DNA of 64,000 nt from Leucogyrophana mollusca (lineage: Eukaryota; Basidiomycota; Agaricomycetes; Boletales), in assembly GCA_021014945.1 (NCBI GenBank), contig MU266351.1, positions 62,001 through 126,000 of the forward strand. The letters run 5' to 3'. Positions within the stretch are counted from its first letter, which is position 1, and the number at the start of each line of letters is the position of its first letter. Of this stretch, positions 10,896 to 22,147 are shown one piece after another. The notes under the pieces are model-generated. The model saw nothing but the letters and a program-made list of their open reading frames with translations, was not told where the DNA came from and made no database searches. A program made the translations under genes and the position numbers.

Positions 10896-13800
10896 ATGAT
10901 CATTGGCTCTGTTATTAGTATCATTGGCCGTCCACTTCGTGGCGGTCAGTCTGAGAGTACCCATTCTCCTGAAGGACAGCCGAATCAACAAATTGCCGTA
11001 AGTTCCACTATCAGCTGCTGCTTACATACTCCTAAACAATCCCGTCGTCAGCCTGAGACGTCAACTGGACAAGAACTCGACGGTGTCTCTGTTCCCTCCA
11101 GTATGGGCCATTTTGAGCTTCGACTTACTGTTCACTGCTGATGTGGGTGTAGTATCCAGCAAGCTGAGTGAAGTGACGCCAGTCGAGCTGGCACCGAAGT
11201 TGGAGAATAAAGATCCTTATGTGCGACTGGTTGACAACCCTAACGTAGCCGCACCGGACTTGGAAGATGTGTTCAAGCAAATCTTATTGGGAGCAACCGT
11301 TGGTCTTCCGCGCTGTCAGTGCGAGATCCTACTGACAAACTGTTTACCGGTGGCCAGCGGGTGGAACACCCTTCGGGAATTTCCAGCTTAACTCTGGCTT
11401 TCGGAAGCCTTATCTCAGTAGGCTTATCACTGTTAAAAGCAATCAAAACGTACTGATCCCATATTAGCTTTGCATCTCCCACACAGATCGCACAGACATA
11501 CAATACAACAAAACAACGGGACGTCTCGATCTTTCGCCATTGTATGGCCTGACAGAAGATGACGCTATGAAAATCCGCGTCTCGGACGGCCGCGGACTGC
11601 TGTTGTCAGATACATACTTCGAAGACAGCAATAGACTGCTATTCTTGCCAAAGGCTACATCAATCCTTTTGATTCTATTCAGTCGGAACCACAACGTCAG
11701 TCACATCCTTGTCGACATGTTCCTGCTCTTGCTTATTGCAACTGTAGTACATAGCACGCCGTCTTCTCCAAGAGAACGAAAAGGACACATGGGTCAATCC
11801 CGATACCCTGAAGGGCGAGGCTTTAGCCAAACAGGACAGCGAGATCTTCGAGCTCGCACGTCGTGTATGCGTACTTTCCCCAGTTTCGCGAGATGCGGCT
11901 CACATAGTCACAGATAAACTGCGGACTCTTTCGAAACATTATCGCCAACGATTTCTTGAAAGGCTTACTCGGGCTAGGTAGCCAAGAAAATAGCCCAGAC
12001 ATTGACTTATCCAGTGTGAGTAGCTATCCACAACTCAATGATCGAGATCTGTGACATGTTTTTATTCATCGCAGAACGTCCAGTCCGAAGAACAGCGCGG
12101 TCCTCTCGTCAGCGTTGAGTTCAGTCTTCTATATAATGTATGTTCGAGCGCACCATCTTTCCACGCAGTCATAATGTCCATATTTCGCAGTGGCACTCGA
12201 TGGCGTCGGAGTTAGACGTGCAACACATCGAAGGGATCTTGAGCGAGAAATTTGGTGGTACTGCTGTCGAAGAGGTATGTCCATCTACGTGTCGTATCAT
12301 TTCGCACAACATGGCTCTGACTCTGAATATAAACCACAGCTTAAACCTGATCAGCTTGAAAAACTCCTTGCAATACCTGACGAGCGTGAGGAATTGAAGA
12401 ATCGACGTCCATGCGCCGGGTATGTAGTTTCTGCAGCCTACCGATGGATATGATCATGGATACATCCTTGCTATCAGGTTGGTTTGCGACGACAAGAACG
12501 GCTGCTTTGACGACACAGAATTGGCGAATATCTTGCAGAGTGCCACCGAATCCATTGCGTCAGCGTTCAAGTCGCGTGGCACGCCACCCTGCATGAGACT
12601 TCTTGAACTTGCTGCTATGAAACAGGCACGAGACTGGCAGGTCTGCTCGCTCAATGACTTCCGAAAACTTTTGGGTCTTCCCGGTAAGGACCTTCCATAC
12701 TATCTGATGCTACATATAACTTGACGCTCTTACGAAGCGTACAACAATTTCTCTGAGTGGTGCTCGAGCCCAGAAGTTGCCAGCGCTGCGGAACAGCTAT
12801 ATGGCGATATCGACAAGTTGGAGTTATATGTCAGTCTCGACGCAAGAATTTGACTCAGCATTTTCTTACCTAATTCCCCTGGCAGGTCGGTCTTCGCGCG
12901 GAACAACCTTCGGGCTCTGGCTTCTGTCTTGGAAAAACCACGGTCTATCCTTTCCTTCATATATAATGAAGAGCACGCTAATCGGATTTTATCTTTTTGG
13001 CAGACTCAAGGGCTTATCGCTGACATCGTCTGTTAATGTATCACTCGAGCTCTCTATTTGATTATTCAACACATTCCAGGTACGAATGATTCGCAGCGAC
13101 CCTAACTTCACCGTGGATCATACACGTTCGTTCATTTCTCCCCTGCATGTCAATGCCTCCATCTACTCACACCTTCTACAGGCGAGAGTCTCACTAGCTG
13201 GGGTTACGACGAGCTAACCCCTACTCTCAACAATGGAGCATTTGGCGCGAGTTTGTCAAAGCGTAAGCCTTTTTTCGCTTGAATTATGTTTCATTAACTA
13301 ACGACCTCGCCTTGATTTCAGTCTTGCTCCGTCATCTGCCAAAAAACTACCCATACAATAACGTCTACGGCTTGTTCCCTTTCACCATCCCCTCTAAGTC
13401 CCAGGAAGTTCTAAGCAGCGTCCATGTTCCTGGCGTTGGGTATGATTTTGGAAAACCCGTGCCCCTCACTGTCAGGACTCTGAAAGATCTTGCCACAATT
13501 CGCAAAGTTTTCAACGATCCTACACGATTTCCAACAACTTACGGCGAGGATCTGAAGCAGCTGACGGGTGGATACGGGTAAGGATTGATCGCAGTCCACG
13601 TCGCCGTGTGTTGCTCAATATGACCTGCAGATACATGCTTGGTTTTGATGACAAGGATGCGTGAGTGCTTCTCGCATTATACCTTCACCCCGCGGCATTG
13701 AATGTGTTGGCCGTCAGTCATGACCGCGACGAATTGATTGTGCGCTATTTTCTCGGCGCGCACGATGGCACCTGACTCCCGACTTTGTAGACCCTGAATG

Positions 13801-15335
13801 CTCTGGTACCGGACGCTGGGACGCTTGGGAGATTTGCCAAATACTATGCGAGCAAGACTCGAAGGCTCATCAACGAGAAGTCCAAAGTGTTGGTTCGACC
13901 CCTGCTGACGAGCCTCATTGCCCTGACCTATATTGACAGGGGACTCGGGACGAAGTTGGAAGTTGACATTATCCAGGACGTGATCAATGCTATGTCCGCG
14001 CATTGGGCTGCAGAGAGACTTGTTCGATTTCGACCCTTTTGACCTTCTTTTTCTGATATGCTGCCTTGTAGTGCGGAATACCTCTCAACTCACCCGATGG
14101 CTACACGGAGAAGGAGTTCTTCCAGATGCTGGTGGATATAAACAAGTACGTGGGCCGCATAACGGTGACTGATGCCAAGGTCATTAACAATACACAGTTG
14201 CATATTTGGTCTTGTTGAGCCCGAAGATCGTCTCGCTCTTCGTTCCAGGGCGGTAGAAGCGAGCAAGATCATTATCGAGCATATCGAGCAAAACCTCGCT
14301 CACACAAATCGCGATCCCTCTGGCGAGGTGAGAATTAAAGGTGCCATCCCCGAGCTTTCCTGAGGTTTTTGCAGAGTTTCGCTTCCCGTACAACATCCCT
14401 CTGTAAAGAGCTGTTCTTGGATGACCGGCCTAAGGCGAACGCTTCGCATGGGTTCCTGGCCAGGCTAGCTTGCTCGGGTCATGATACCAAGGCTCTCAGC
14501 GCGAATACACTAGGATTGGCTGTGTTGTCTTCTGTCAGCTATGCTCAGAGTAAGTGAGAGTGGTTCGCCCCCGGTTACGCGAACTCAACAAATCCCATCA
14601 TTGTCTTTCTAGCTTGCGCGGCAGCTGTGAAATTCTATCTTGACGAAGAACGAGAAGCAGAGCGAAAGGTTTTGTTAGAGCTTGCAAAGGGAGGACTCGA
14701 AGTCGATGAGAAGATCATGGGGTATATACGCGAATCACAGAGTGAGTTTCCATGTTTTCAGGTTGTTGATTTGAACATTATTCTTCGTGACATAGGGCTG
14801 AATCCCCAGATCCCTGTCCTCCGCCGCAGCGTTGCAGAGGATTATGTTCTGGAGGTTGAAGGCGGTAGCCCTATCGAATTCAAAAAGGGAGACCTCGTTA
14901 TCGCTGACTTCGAGCAGGCTCATGCAGAGGTGAGTACATATTGCTTGGTAGTTTTGGTCGTGATTAAAGCCTTGGTATAGCCAAAAAACATCGACCCGGA
15001 CCGGCACACGCGCTTCCTACAGGGATCTGGATTCCACAGGTGCATAGGAATTCATTTTGTGAAAAAGGTTGGTTTTTGGCCGCCTTGCGGCCCAAAGATC
15101 GCTGACAAAGTATGATGGGTGCTCCCAGACAATGCCCGAGGTAACATACCATGCCCACTATCGATCGGGTACTAAACACGACTATGATCTCGACCAGGTA
15201 TTCAAAGCGATATTCAGCCTGGAGGACTTCCATGTTGAAGACAACAAAGGGGGATCGCTCATTATCTCCGTCAGTGAATCTTTCGTTTGTCTTACTCCGC
15301 AATTAATCGCTCCTTCTGAGCAGTTTAAGAAGTAA
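10896..15335 (+). CDS. Divergent Ppo-type fatty acid dioxygenase (peroxidase-P450 fusion)
   Basis: Multi-exon plus-strand paralogue of the enzyme at 1-4379. Conserved blocks in order: HPSGISSLTLAFGSLIS (about 11367-11417), RLDLSPLYGLTEDDAMKIRV (about 11521-11580), SRNHN spliced to YIARRLLQENEKD, INCGLFRNIIANDFLKGLLG, VSVEFSLLYN spliced to WHSMASELD (about 12190), NGCFDDTELANIL, RGTPPCMRLLELAAMKQARD, LTSWGYDEL, LLRHLPKNYPYNNVYGLFPF, NTLGLAVLSSVSYAQ and the P450 heme loop FLQGSGFHRCIG (about 15020-15055). The catalytic Tyr and heme-ligand His region reads LLYN-WH rather than the usual LLYR-WH. The N-terminal part, where the usual AYLG..YR.ADG block should lie, is poorly conserved. In my splice model the distal His position is Leu (see findings). 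The 3' end is uncertain: the frame stops at 15333-15335, but a spliced continuation towards 15380 is possible. Confidence 0.85.
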
Positions 15336-15343
15336 GTGATTGG

Positions 15344-16072
15344 ATGCGATGGATTGACAGGTTCCAATGCCATCATACCAGGTTGAAGGATATTCCAGAA
15401 GGTCAAAAAGGCAAGAAGTCTGAAGCCCACCCTCCGACAAAGCCACCCATTCACCTCGCGCGCCGCTTTGCCCCTGTTTTTCTGGTAATCACGCTCCTTT
15501 ATTGGATTACCATTGGTAAATATGGAACGCCATGACGTCTTATGCGTTCTGCTGAGTCTCCCATGTAGCTACGGGCAGTTCTTTCTCCTACCTTTTCACC
15601 CGGGCCTGCGCCAGCCCCAGACATCTCCGGCCTTGGGAGGTCTACACAATGCTCCCAGGTCCCGATAACAGAACAACGCCTTTCATGTATACTCTCCACC
15701 ATCCTCGACAGCGCCGACTCTCATTCGTTGACATCGACACACGCGACATGCGGTTTAAGATCTTCGTCGATGGGAAGTTGAAAGACATTTCGACAGATTT
15801 TGACTTGGACAAGTCCATCGATTGCGGCCAAGATGCAAACAAATGTATCGATGAAGGCTTTAGCAAAGGCTCCGTCATCGTCCCGGCGGGCAAGCATGCC
15901 ATTAAGGTTGAGTGGATCGGCAAAGGTTTGCCAAATAGCTTCCTTGCTTTTGTCGCATTGCATCTGATACATTTTCTTGTTCACTCTCTCAGAAACCATA
16001 CCCGGTACAAACCTCATTGACTGGGGCTACAATCGTAGTCGCCGGTTCATGTGGAAACAAGAGACCTGTTGA
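15344..16072 (+). CDS. Small single-pass membrane protein, paralogue B
   Basis: Three exons: 15344-15515 (donor GTAAAT), 15569-15925 and 15993-16072. The first encodes a basic, Pro-rich N-terminus (MRWIDRFQ..., EGQKGKKSEAHPPTKPP) and the hydrophobic helix FAPVFLVITLLYWITI. The second has LRPWEVYTMLPGPDN, RLSFVDIDTRDMRFKIFVDG, CGQDANKC and AGKHAIKVEWIGK; the last has PGTNLIDWGYNRSRRFMWKQ and stops after ETC. Every block matches paralogue A, and splice phases agree at the junctions inside the outer domain and before the last exon. Its ATG is only 8 bp after the stop proposed for the preceding Ppo gene, so it may really start inside a shared transcript, use an upstream exon, or even be fused to that gene. 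No known domain is recognised. Both copies neighbour a Ppo gene. Confidence 0.6.
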
Positions 16073-16604
16073 GCCGTAGGCGGTCATGCCGTGTCCCTGC
16101 TCCCAACTCTTGCCTGCCTTTCGATGACAACTTTTGACTAGTCTTCCTCGAAACAATCGTCTCGCATTGGTTGCGGTTGATTTATGCTTACTCTGTTTGT
16201 CTTGACACATGCACACGCAATATCCAACGTGTTCCGCAACGACGCCTGTTACCAGAGACCTTGTACGAGTAAGCTGCGTCCGTTATATGCAAATGAGTGA
16301 GCCTTGCTATGAGTGCGAGGAAATCACCGAACTCGCCGACAATAGGTCAAGTGAGCGCTGACCTACATAGATTCGTGATTGTGTTCGATAACCTCACAGG
16401 AGGTTGGTGAACTATACAATATCAAGGGATTGGTGGGACGGAATGGAGACGCCGACGGGCTACGCATTGACAGCAAGTCTAGGGAAATTTGGAGGAGATC
16501 CGCAGGATTGGGCCTCAGGTACAAATTGCGACCCCACGATATTTGGTATGATGAACAAGAATTTTACGACGGTAGGACGGAAACACAACAGAAACATAGG
16601 GAGT
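16073..16604. other. Intergenic, convergent 3' ends
   Basis: Nothing recognisable. Open frames entering from 16379 and 16404 (plus) read antisense into the acidic repeat of the next gene and are shadows. Confidence 0.6.
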
Positions 16605-18341
16605 CTAGTCGTTATCGTCCTCGTCCTCGTCCTCGTCCTCATCTTCATCTTCATCCTCGTACTCGGGCTCATCTTCCGATAAAGTGTCCCAATCGTCTTC
16701 CCATGGTTTATATTTAACCAAGGAGGCCAACTCTCCACCCCCACACCACTCCTCATCTCCACACAACCTTGCCCTTTCCTGCTCTCTCGCCACCGAAAGT
16801 ACTTTTAACAACAACTCGGTTTGTTTCCATCTCCTTTGGTATTTCGACAATTTGATCAGGCCCACTGGCCCTGACCGGATCGTCGAGAGGCTAGGTAAGA
16901 CAGCTGACAAGATAGCAGCGACATATGCCGGTTGCTTGATTACAGAATTGTCCACGTTGATTTTGCGTATCAGAGTATTCTGTACGGTCTCATCAGGTGT
17001 TAACCAGCGCGGATGAATAACGGTGGCATCGATGACAATGCCCAGCGTCTTGAGATCGCGACAGAACCGCAGGAGTGAAAAAAGGCCTTCAAACGTGATT
17101 CCGGACGTTTTCCCCCGGCCATCAAATCTAGTTATATCAAGTGTCTGCAGGCGTGGCCATGCTTTTGCCATATCTTCCAGCGCATTGTCGTCCATCCACA
17201 ACGTGATAGAAAATCCTAATACGAGGGTGGTGAGATTAGGGAAAGCGAACAGGGGACGGATGTCGTCGATAAGTGGATGTAGCCTCTCCGAGTAGTTTGC
17301 GTCGGGGTTACCGAGCCCCGTGACAGTGTGCTCGCTGAGCTCGATGCGCGAGAGGCGCAATGACGCACATTTGACAGATATTGCGACGAATAGGCTCCCG
17401 AGGCTATCAAAATGACGTTCGTCGTACCTTATACGTAGCACGAGACGAGTTGTGTTGAGGGGATTAGGGATGGAGTTAAAGAAGTCCAAGCAAGAAGTCA
17501 TGCGGTCCGAGTAGATCTGAAGCCTTTTCAAACTGGGAAATGTTGGGGAGGCCAACTGCGTGATTGACTGGTACGAAGTTTGTGACGAGACCGCAAATCC
17601 CAGCGACCGCACTAAAGGTAGCTGGGCGACCTCCGCCAAGGCTCGCTCAGGTAATCCCTGGCAATGGAACGACCGAAGGTTTGGTAGATTGCGCAGGAGC
17701 TCCGAGATCGCCAGGGTACCTATGGCTGACTCTCCCAGACCCTCATCTCTCGGATTGCGGCGCAAGCTCAAATTTTGCAAGTGCGGGCACAGAGCTGGCA
17801 GCGGAGGGATTTGTAAAAATCCTCTGTCATCGCCGTGGAGAATCAAAGTAATGAGTTGAGGTCCAAGTAGGAGGCGAAGGAGACTGTAGCAGGCTGTACT
17901 TCCCTCCGCCCATGACAAACTTCGCAAATTGGGACAGAGAATATGAGTTGGGGCCGAACACAGTGCGCGGAACACGTTGTCATCGATCCTGGGGTAGAAG
18001 GGATTGTTGTCGATCAGATGTCGGACGCGGGATGCATATGCTTTGAAAATAGCCCAGTCGTTCGTATCCATAGGTCGCACAAAGGACTGAGAGATCATCA
18101 GTATGAAGCTCTTCGATCGATATTCTGCACTTGCCAGCCTGGACTTCGTCGGTGTCTCCCAGATATCCCTGGGCAGGCACCTCAACAAATTCGCGAATGA
18201 TTTCAGCTCACAATATAGGGTATCCAACGCGGGCTCTCTAAAAGCTTTACAAGTGATTGCCAGAGAGAGCAGTGTCGCGTCAAAGCGGACGTAGCTACAC
18301 ATGTGTAGCAAGATCTCTGGGACAGTCAGACATTGATGCAT
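16605..18341 (-). CDS. F-box/LRR-like protein with acidic tail
   Basis: Single-exon gene of about 578 residues. I start it at the ATG at 18341 (MHQCLTVPEILLHMCSYV), because the longer frame up to 18506 overlaps the end of the upstream gene and this Met is where the paralogue at 41378 begins to align. Residues about 5-45 are an F-box-like motif (VPEILLHMCSYV, LLSLAITCKAFREPALDTLY). The remainder is a leucine-rich-repeat-like solenoid with recurring LxxLxL blocks (PNLRSLSW, PHLQNLSLRR, PNLRSFHCQ, PNLTTLVLGF, PRLQTLDITR). The protein ends in a low-complexity Glu/Asp tail encoded by a GA-rich microsatellite (about 16608-16680). Such proteins are expected to act as substrate adaptors of SCF ubiquitin ligases; the substrate is unknown. 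Confidence 0.85.
   Translation of the reverse strand: MHQCLTVPEILLHMCSYVRFDATLLSLAITCKAFREPALDTLYCELKSFANLLRCLPRDIWETPTKSRLASAEYRSKSFILMISQSFVRPMDTNDWAIFKAYASRVRHLIDNNPFYPRIDDNVFRALCSAPTHILCPNLRSLSWAEGSTACYSLLRLLLGPQLITLILHGDDRGFLQIPPLPALCPHLQNLSLRRNPRDEGLGESAIGTLAISELLRNLPNLRSFHCQGLPERALAEVAQLPLVRSLGFAVSSQTSYQSITQLASPTFPSLKRLQIYSDRMTSCLDFFNSIPNPLNTTRLVLRIRYDERHFDSLGSLFVAISVKCASLRLSRIELSEHTVTGLGNPDANYSERLHPLIDDIRPLFAFPNLTTLVLGFSITLWMDDNALEDMAKAWPRLQTLDITRFDGRGKTSGITFEGLFSLLRFCRDLKTLGIVIDATVIHPRWLTPDETVQNTLIRKINVDNSVIKQPAYVAAILSAVLPSLSTIRSGPVGLIKLSKYQRRWKQTELLLKVLSVAREQERARLCGDEEWCGGGELASLVKYKPWEDDWDTLSEDEPEYEDEDEDEDEDEDEDDND
16608..16680 (-). repeat. Trinucleotide-type repeat encoding Asp/Glu tail
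   Basis: On the plus strand this reads TCCTCG/TCCTCA/TCTTCA units; on the coding (minus) strand it encodes alternating Glu and Asp at the C-terminus of the F-box/LRR-like protein. Such repeats are prone to length variation between strains. Confidence 0.8.
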
Positions 18342-18450
18342 AGCGGATAGTATCGTTGTAGCTGTCAGGATGGTACTATGGGGAGTACTTATGGCATAGT
18401 AGAAAGAAACTGATTGGTTTACATAAAAGGAATGACTTCCTCGCTCAGAG

Positions 18451-20274
18451 CTAAAACCGATTGACCTCCCACCCCTTCGACCGAAAATCCTTCCACAATA
18501 ATTCATACTGCTTCGCTTGGCCCCATATCCTTTGTCGATTCCTCATGGAATCCGACTGAAAGCATGCGTAAACGAACTTGAAGGCGGGGAAGGCGGAGGC
18601 GCTAAAGACGGACGTGTCCCTGTCCGTTGGGGCTTCGTCTTCATCAGTTGAGGGTGCATCGTCTGCTAACTGTCCTTCTCCATCATCTTCATGTGGCTGA
18701 ATCTCACCCGTTTCCGAGTCTAGGTTGCCTTGTTCCTCTAGCTCTCGGTCGTCTTGTTGGGACCCAACATCCGGCTCGCTGTCAAACGACAACCATGCTT
18801 TAGCAGCGTCGACTGCTCTCTCCACTTCGCCAGGCATCGACTCCACGGGCATGATCCATCGAAGAGAGCCGCGAGCTATCATTTCCTTCATGGTAAGGTC
18901 GAGGAATTCAGGTGCGGTCAGGCGCATGTGGAACGATTTGCTTGTAGCAGCCAATGCAAGATAGGATGACACCGTACACTGGCAACAGATCATCAAGAGT
19001 TCTTCGGAGGACAGGCGCGCGAACAAGGGACCTCTAGAATCTGTCGTGGGCGTGAAATCACCGAAAGTAGATGCTCTTAGGCGTTCCTGTTCGTCGACCT
19101 TGGGCGGATAGGGCCACCTATCGAGGGGGTTGTTTGTGAGTTCATCATGCTTTTCCATCAAGTATGAACTCACCGATCTGGTCTCATGAACATCCAGCAA
19201 TTAAAATCGAGCATCACGTCCGTGAGCAAACCCCGTCCCCGCAATCCCTGTGCGATACCCCTCGCGATGTGAACAAAGCCTTTACGCCTGGGCGGGAAAA
19301 CGTCCTGGTATTGTTCACAAGAGTCGGCAAGATCACCGTAGTCTATGCAAGGCAGCAGCCCGTGACTTCTGTCTTTTGCCACAATGATAAGGCTAAGCAA
19401 GTACCGGGTTCCAGTCGAAACTTACCTCGTTGTTCCATTCTCGAGTTCACAATCTCGTAAAGTTCGCCTGCAAAGCTGAGACCTCGGGTATGTGGTACAT
19501 GTGCGTTCCGAAGCGGCAACCCGTCTATTCCAACCCACGCTTCGAGATAGCGGTAACAGCCTTCCGAAACGAAGAAATTAGGGTTAAGCGTGTCCCAAGA
19601 GGTGCAGTGCGTAGAGACATCCAACGCGTCCTTTGTACTCTGCCCGGGCTCAAGCAGCCCCATAAACCCACCCCCAGAATCGCTACAAACTCGGCGCGTC
19701 TGCACCTTGAGTCCGCTGGGGAAGCGAACTTTTCGTCCCATCTCGTCCGGCAATAGCGCCGCAGCTCCGTCTTCGTCGTCAAAAAACCCTAGAGCGATGC
19801 ATGTGCTGAAGCCGGACCAGCTGGAAAGTCCCTCAGGCATCCATTCGTGGTCGGTTGTCTGCAAGAGAGCCTCTCGAACGATCTGAAACACTTCTGCATA
19901 ATCGAAGCTGGGGCTGGGATTACCGGAAACTATTGCGGTGGCGATCTCCTCCGATAGATCATCACAGTCGGAATCCGGGTCTAGAAAGGGCTCCCGAGGG
20001 CCGGGTGAGGGCGATATGCCGCAGACTATGCATAGCTGGTCGTAGCCCATTATCGGGAGTGTGGCGTACTGAGTGGTCACAGACGACTCAAGTACGACTC
20101 ACCACAAACTCGGCACCGCCCCCCATTGATCGATGCTCCGATCATGACCGAACCAATATCGTGGCCAGGGCAACGGCAACACAGGGTTATACAGCCGAAG
20201 CCGATTTTCGCTGCATTGCGTACAGTCAAGTTCGCAACGCCGCAAAAGTCGTGTTCAGGAAGAGCATAGTTCAA
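18451..20274 (-). CDS. F-box domain protein with N-terminal Cys-rich region
   Basis: About four exons. Exon 1 (from about 20274) reads MNYALPEHDFCGVANLTVRN and CITLCCRCPGHDIGSVMIG, ending CRVCG; exon 2 begins near YDQLCIVCGISPSPGPREPF (about 20045). The next exon (19359 to 19182) contains DYGDLADSCEQYQDVFPPR and DFNCWMFMRPDR; the last starts WPYPPKVDEQERLRAS (about 19118). The F-box-like motif sits late in the protein: PLFARLSSEELLMICCQC ... YLALAATSKSFHMRL (about 19030-18920). The C-terminal part has an acidic linker (TDEDEAPTDRD) and ends WEVNRF at 18451. This layout is familiar from large families of uncharacterised agaricomycete F-box proteins, presumed SCF adaptors. First-exon limits are uncertain. 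Confidence 0.75.
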
Positions 20275-20543
20275 CTTGGTATGTTAGATTGGCCCGGGGG
20301 GAGAGATGGATGATCATAATAGAGATGATTCCAAAACATATATATACGTCGGAGACTCGGAGTTGTATGTGAAGCCGTAGGATTGCCGAGTTGACCTCAG
20401 CGAACTCACCTGCCGTGTGCCCAAGAGAGTAACCAGATCCAACCTGAAGATGACCGCTGGGAAGCCAACAAGCACTCCATAAGCCGCTCCAGAGGCAATG
20501 AGGCCTCCACTTCGTATTCGTACAAGAAATCCGCCGATGCAAT

Positions 20544-21834
20544 CTATGTCGTCACCTTCTGACATGCTTCTCTGATCCTATATTCCCAATATCTAGCACC
20601 AAAACATTAGCACATGAGTATCAAGGGATTGAAGGAGACATACTTTTTTCGTATCGTGTCATGCTCATTGGCGAGGGATTTCCAAAGCTGTTTGGTGTTG
20701 TCAGAAGTTTCTCGGTAGGTGACGATGGGACGCACCTCCGTGGCCTTCATCAAGCTATCGCCTCCCTCTTTCTCATATATGTCCGCCATGAACTCGATGG
20801 CTGCGACAGCAGGTAAGTGGGATTCTTTCGACGGAAGTGGATTTTCCAAATCGACCACCCCTTCTGCGGTCTCCTCCAAAGTGTGAGGAACGGAATAGGG
20901 GTTTACGAATGTCTGAAGGTCAGAGTAAGGTGTCCCGTTGTGATCCAATATACCACGCAAGTAGTTCCACGCAGATGCATTGTTCGGGGCCACAGAGATC
21001 GACTGCTTCACGAATCTGGCGCGTGATGTATCAGACACAGACAATTAATCAAACACGTTCTGCACCCACCCAAGTTCTCTTCGGATAACCTCGTCCCTGT
21101 CCTCATCCCCCTTCCTCACACCCGCTTGGAACACAACAAAGAACCGATGGTGCCACGCCGAGTTATTTCGCAGATCATTTTCCAACATTTCCTCAACGAA
21201 TGGCAGTTCCGCGTCCCACAGCTCATCGTCGTTGAAGTACGCTAGGATCCACTGTCTGTAGGACCACGTATGATAGTTCTTAGTATCTGCCTGGAGAGAT
21301 TTTGCGATAAATGCGAGCTCCGGGCCTGGGTTGCGTGTTTGTGTGACGATAAGTCGGCGATGATGCCAGACCTGATAGGTCTTTAGATACTTCACAGCGA
21401 TCTCATCCATCAGATGGAGCTCGACGTCCAAAGGGGATTTCAGAGCCATCAGTGTCTTGTAGCGGTACTGCCTTCAGGAAGAACATCAACTGGATATGTA
21501 GATGACCGGAGAGATGATATGGTTGGCCTTACCACGCAGAATAATGAGCTGGGTTCATTCGGATGATCTTCTCCGTCAACTCTAGCACCCGCGGACTCAT
21601 CTCCCCCGCGTTAACGATGCCTCGAAAGTAGTCCGCTGCATCTTTGTCTGAGGAGAAGCCGATGGTGGAATCGTCAAGATAATCGCTCAAAATAAGTCAG
21701 TATGCTCACGAACATTCGTTCGTATAAAAGATGGGTGCTACGGGGTTGATGTTCTCGTATTGGGCCAGGGGAGTTACGTCTGCCCACTCAGGCCGCTCCG
21801 CGAAAAGGATAGACTGCTCCTCCTCGATGGCCAT
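20544..21834 (-). CDS. RAM2: Protein farnesyltransferase / geranylgeranyltransferase type I alpha subunit
   Basis: The start is the ATG at 21834 (MAIEEEQSILFAERPEWADV). Exons then give YFRGIVNAGEMSPRVLELTE and RMNPAHYS (about 21640-21545), the PFTA repeats YQVWHHRRLIV (about 21370), NYHTWSYRQWIL (about 21280), NNSAWHHRFFVV (about 21160) and NNASAWNYLRGIL (about 20970), and a final small exon giving YWEYRIREACQKVTT with a stop at 20544. PFTA (alpha-helical prenyltransferase) repeats form the crescent that embraces the catalytic beta subunit; the shared alpha subunit serves both CaaX prenylation enzymes that modify Ras/Rho proteins and fungal lipopeptide pheromones. All repeats expected for the family appear present. 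Function is confident by family; the short last intron (about 20640 to 20590) is supported by the conserved KKYWEYR junction. Confidence 0.93.
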
Positions 21835-22147
21835 TCCTTGAGGTCGAACTTGGCACTTGAAAGTGAGCGTCCAGGAGAAAGATCTAGTAGATGCTACAAG
21901 AAATCACGAGCTCCCTTGATGTCTTGTAGTCAGACAAGCATTAATCAAGAATGACCAAGTTCTTTTTGCGCAGCTCTTGATAACGACAGTTTTTAAAAAC
22001 TAACAAGCACGATGTAGAATACAGAAATCTACCAACAACAGAAAACATATAGGCTTAAGAGGGTATGGAATACGCGACATCACACAGAGTGAACCAGATG
22101 GAGATGACGATTATACATGAATAACAGAAAATCGTAAACCAAAGACA
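21835..22147. other. Intergenic spacer between two minus-strand genes
   Basis: Upstream region of the prenyltransferase alpha gene and 3' flank of the ALY/REF gene. AT-rich around 22000-22110; no coding signal seen. Confidence 0.5.

Noticed and set aside
16404..16682. Open frame ending in a long Val/Leu/Ile run, resembling a membrane segment
   Set aside because: It reads antisense through the Asp/Glu repeat of the F-box/LRR-like gene; the hydrophobic run is the complement of GAC/GAG codons.
18342..18506. Upstream extension of the F-box/LRR-like frame to an earlier ATG
   Set aside because: The extension overlaps the 3' coding end of the neighbouring F-box gene in another frame and is not matched by the paralogue, which begins near the downstream Met.
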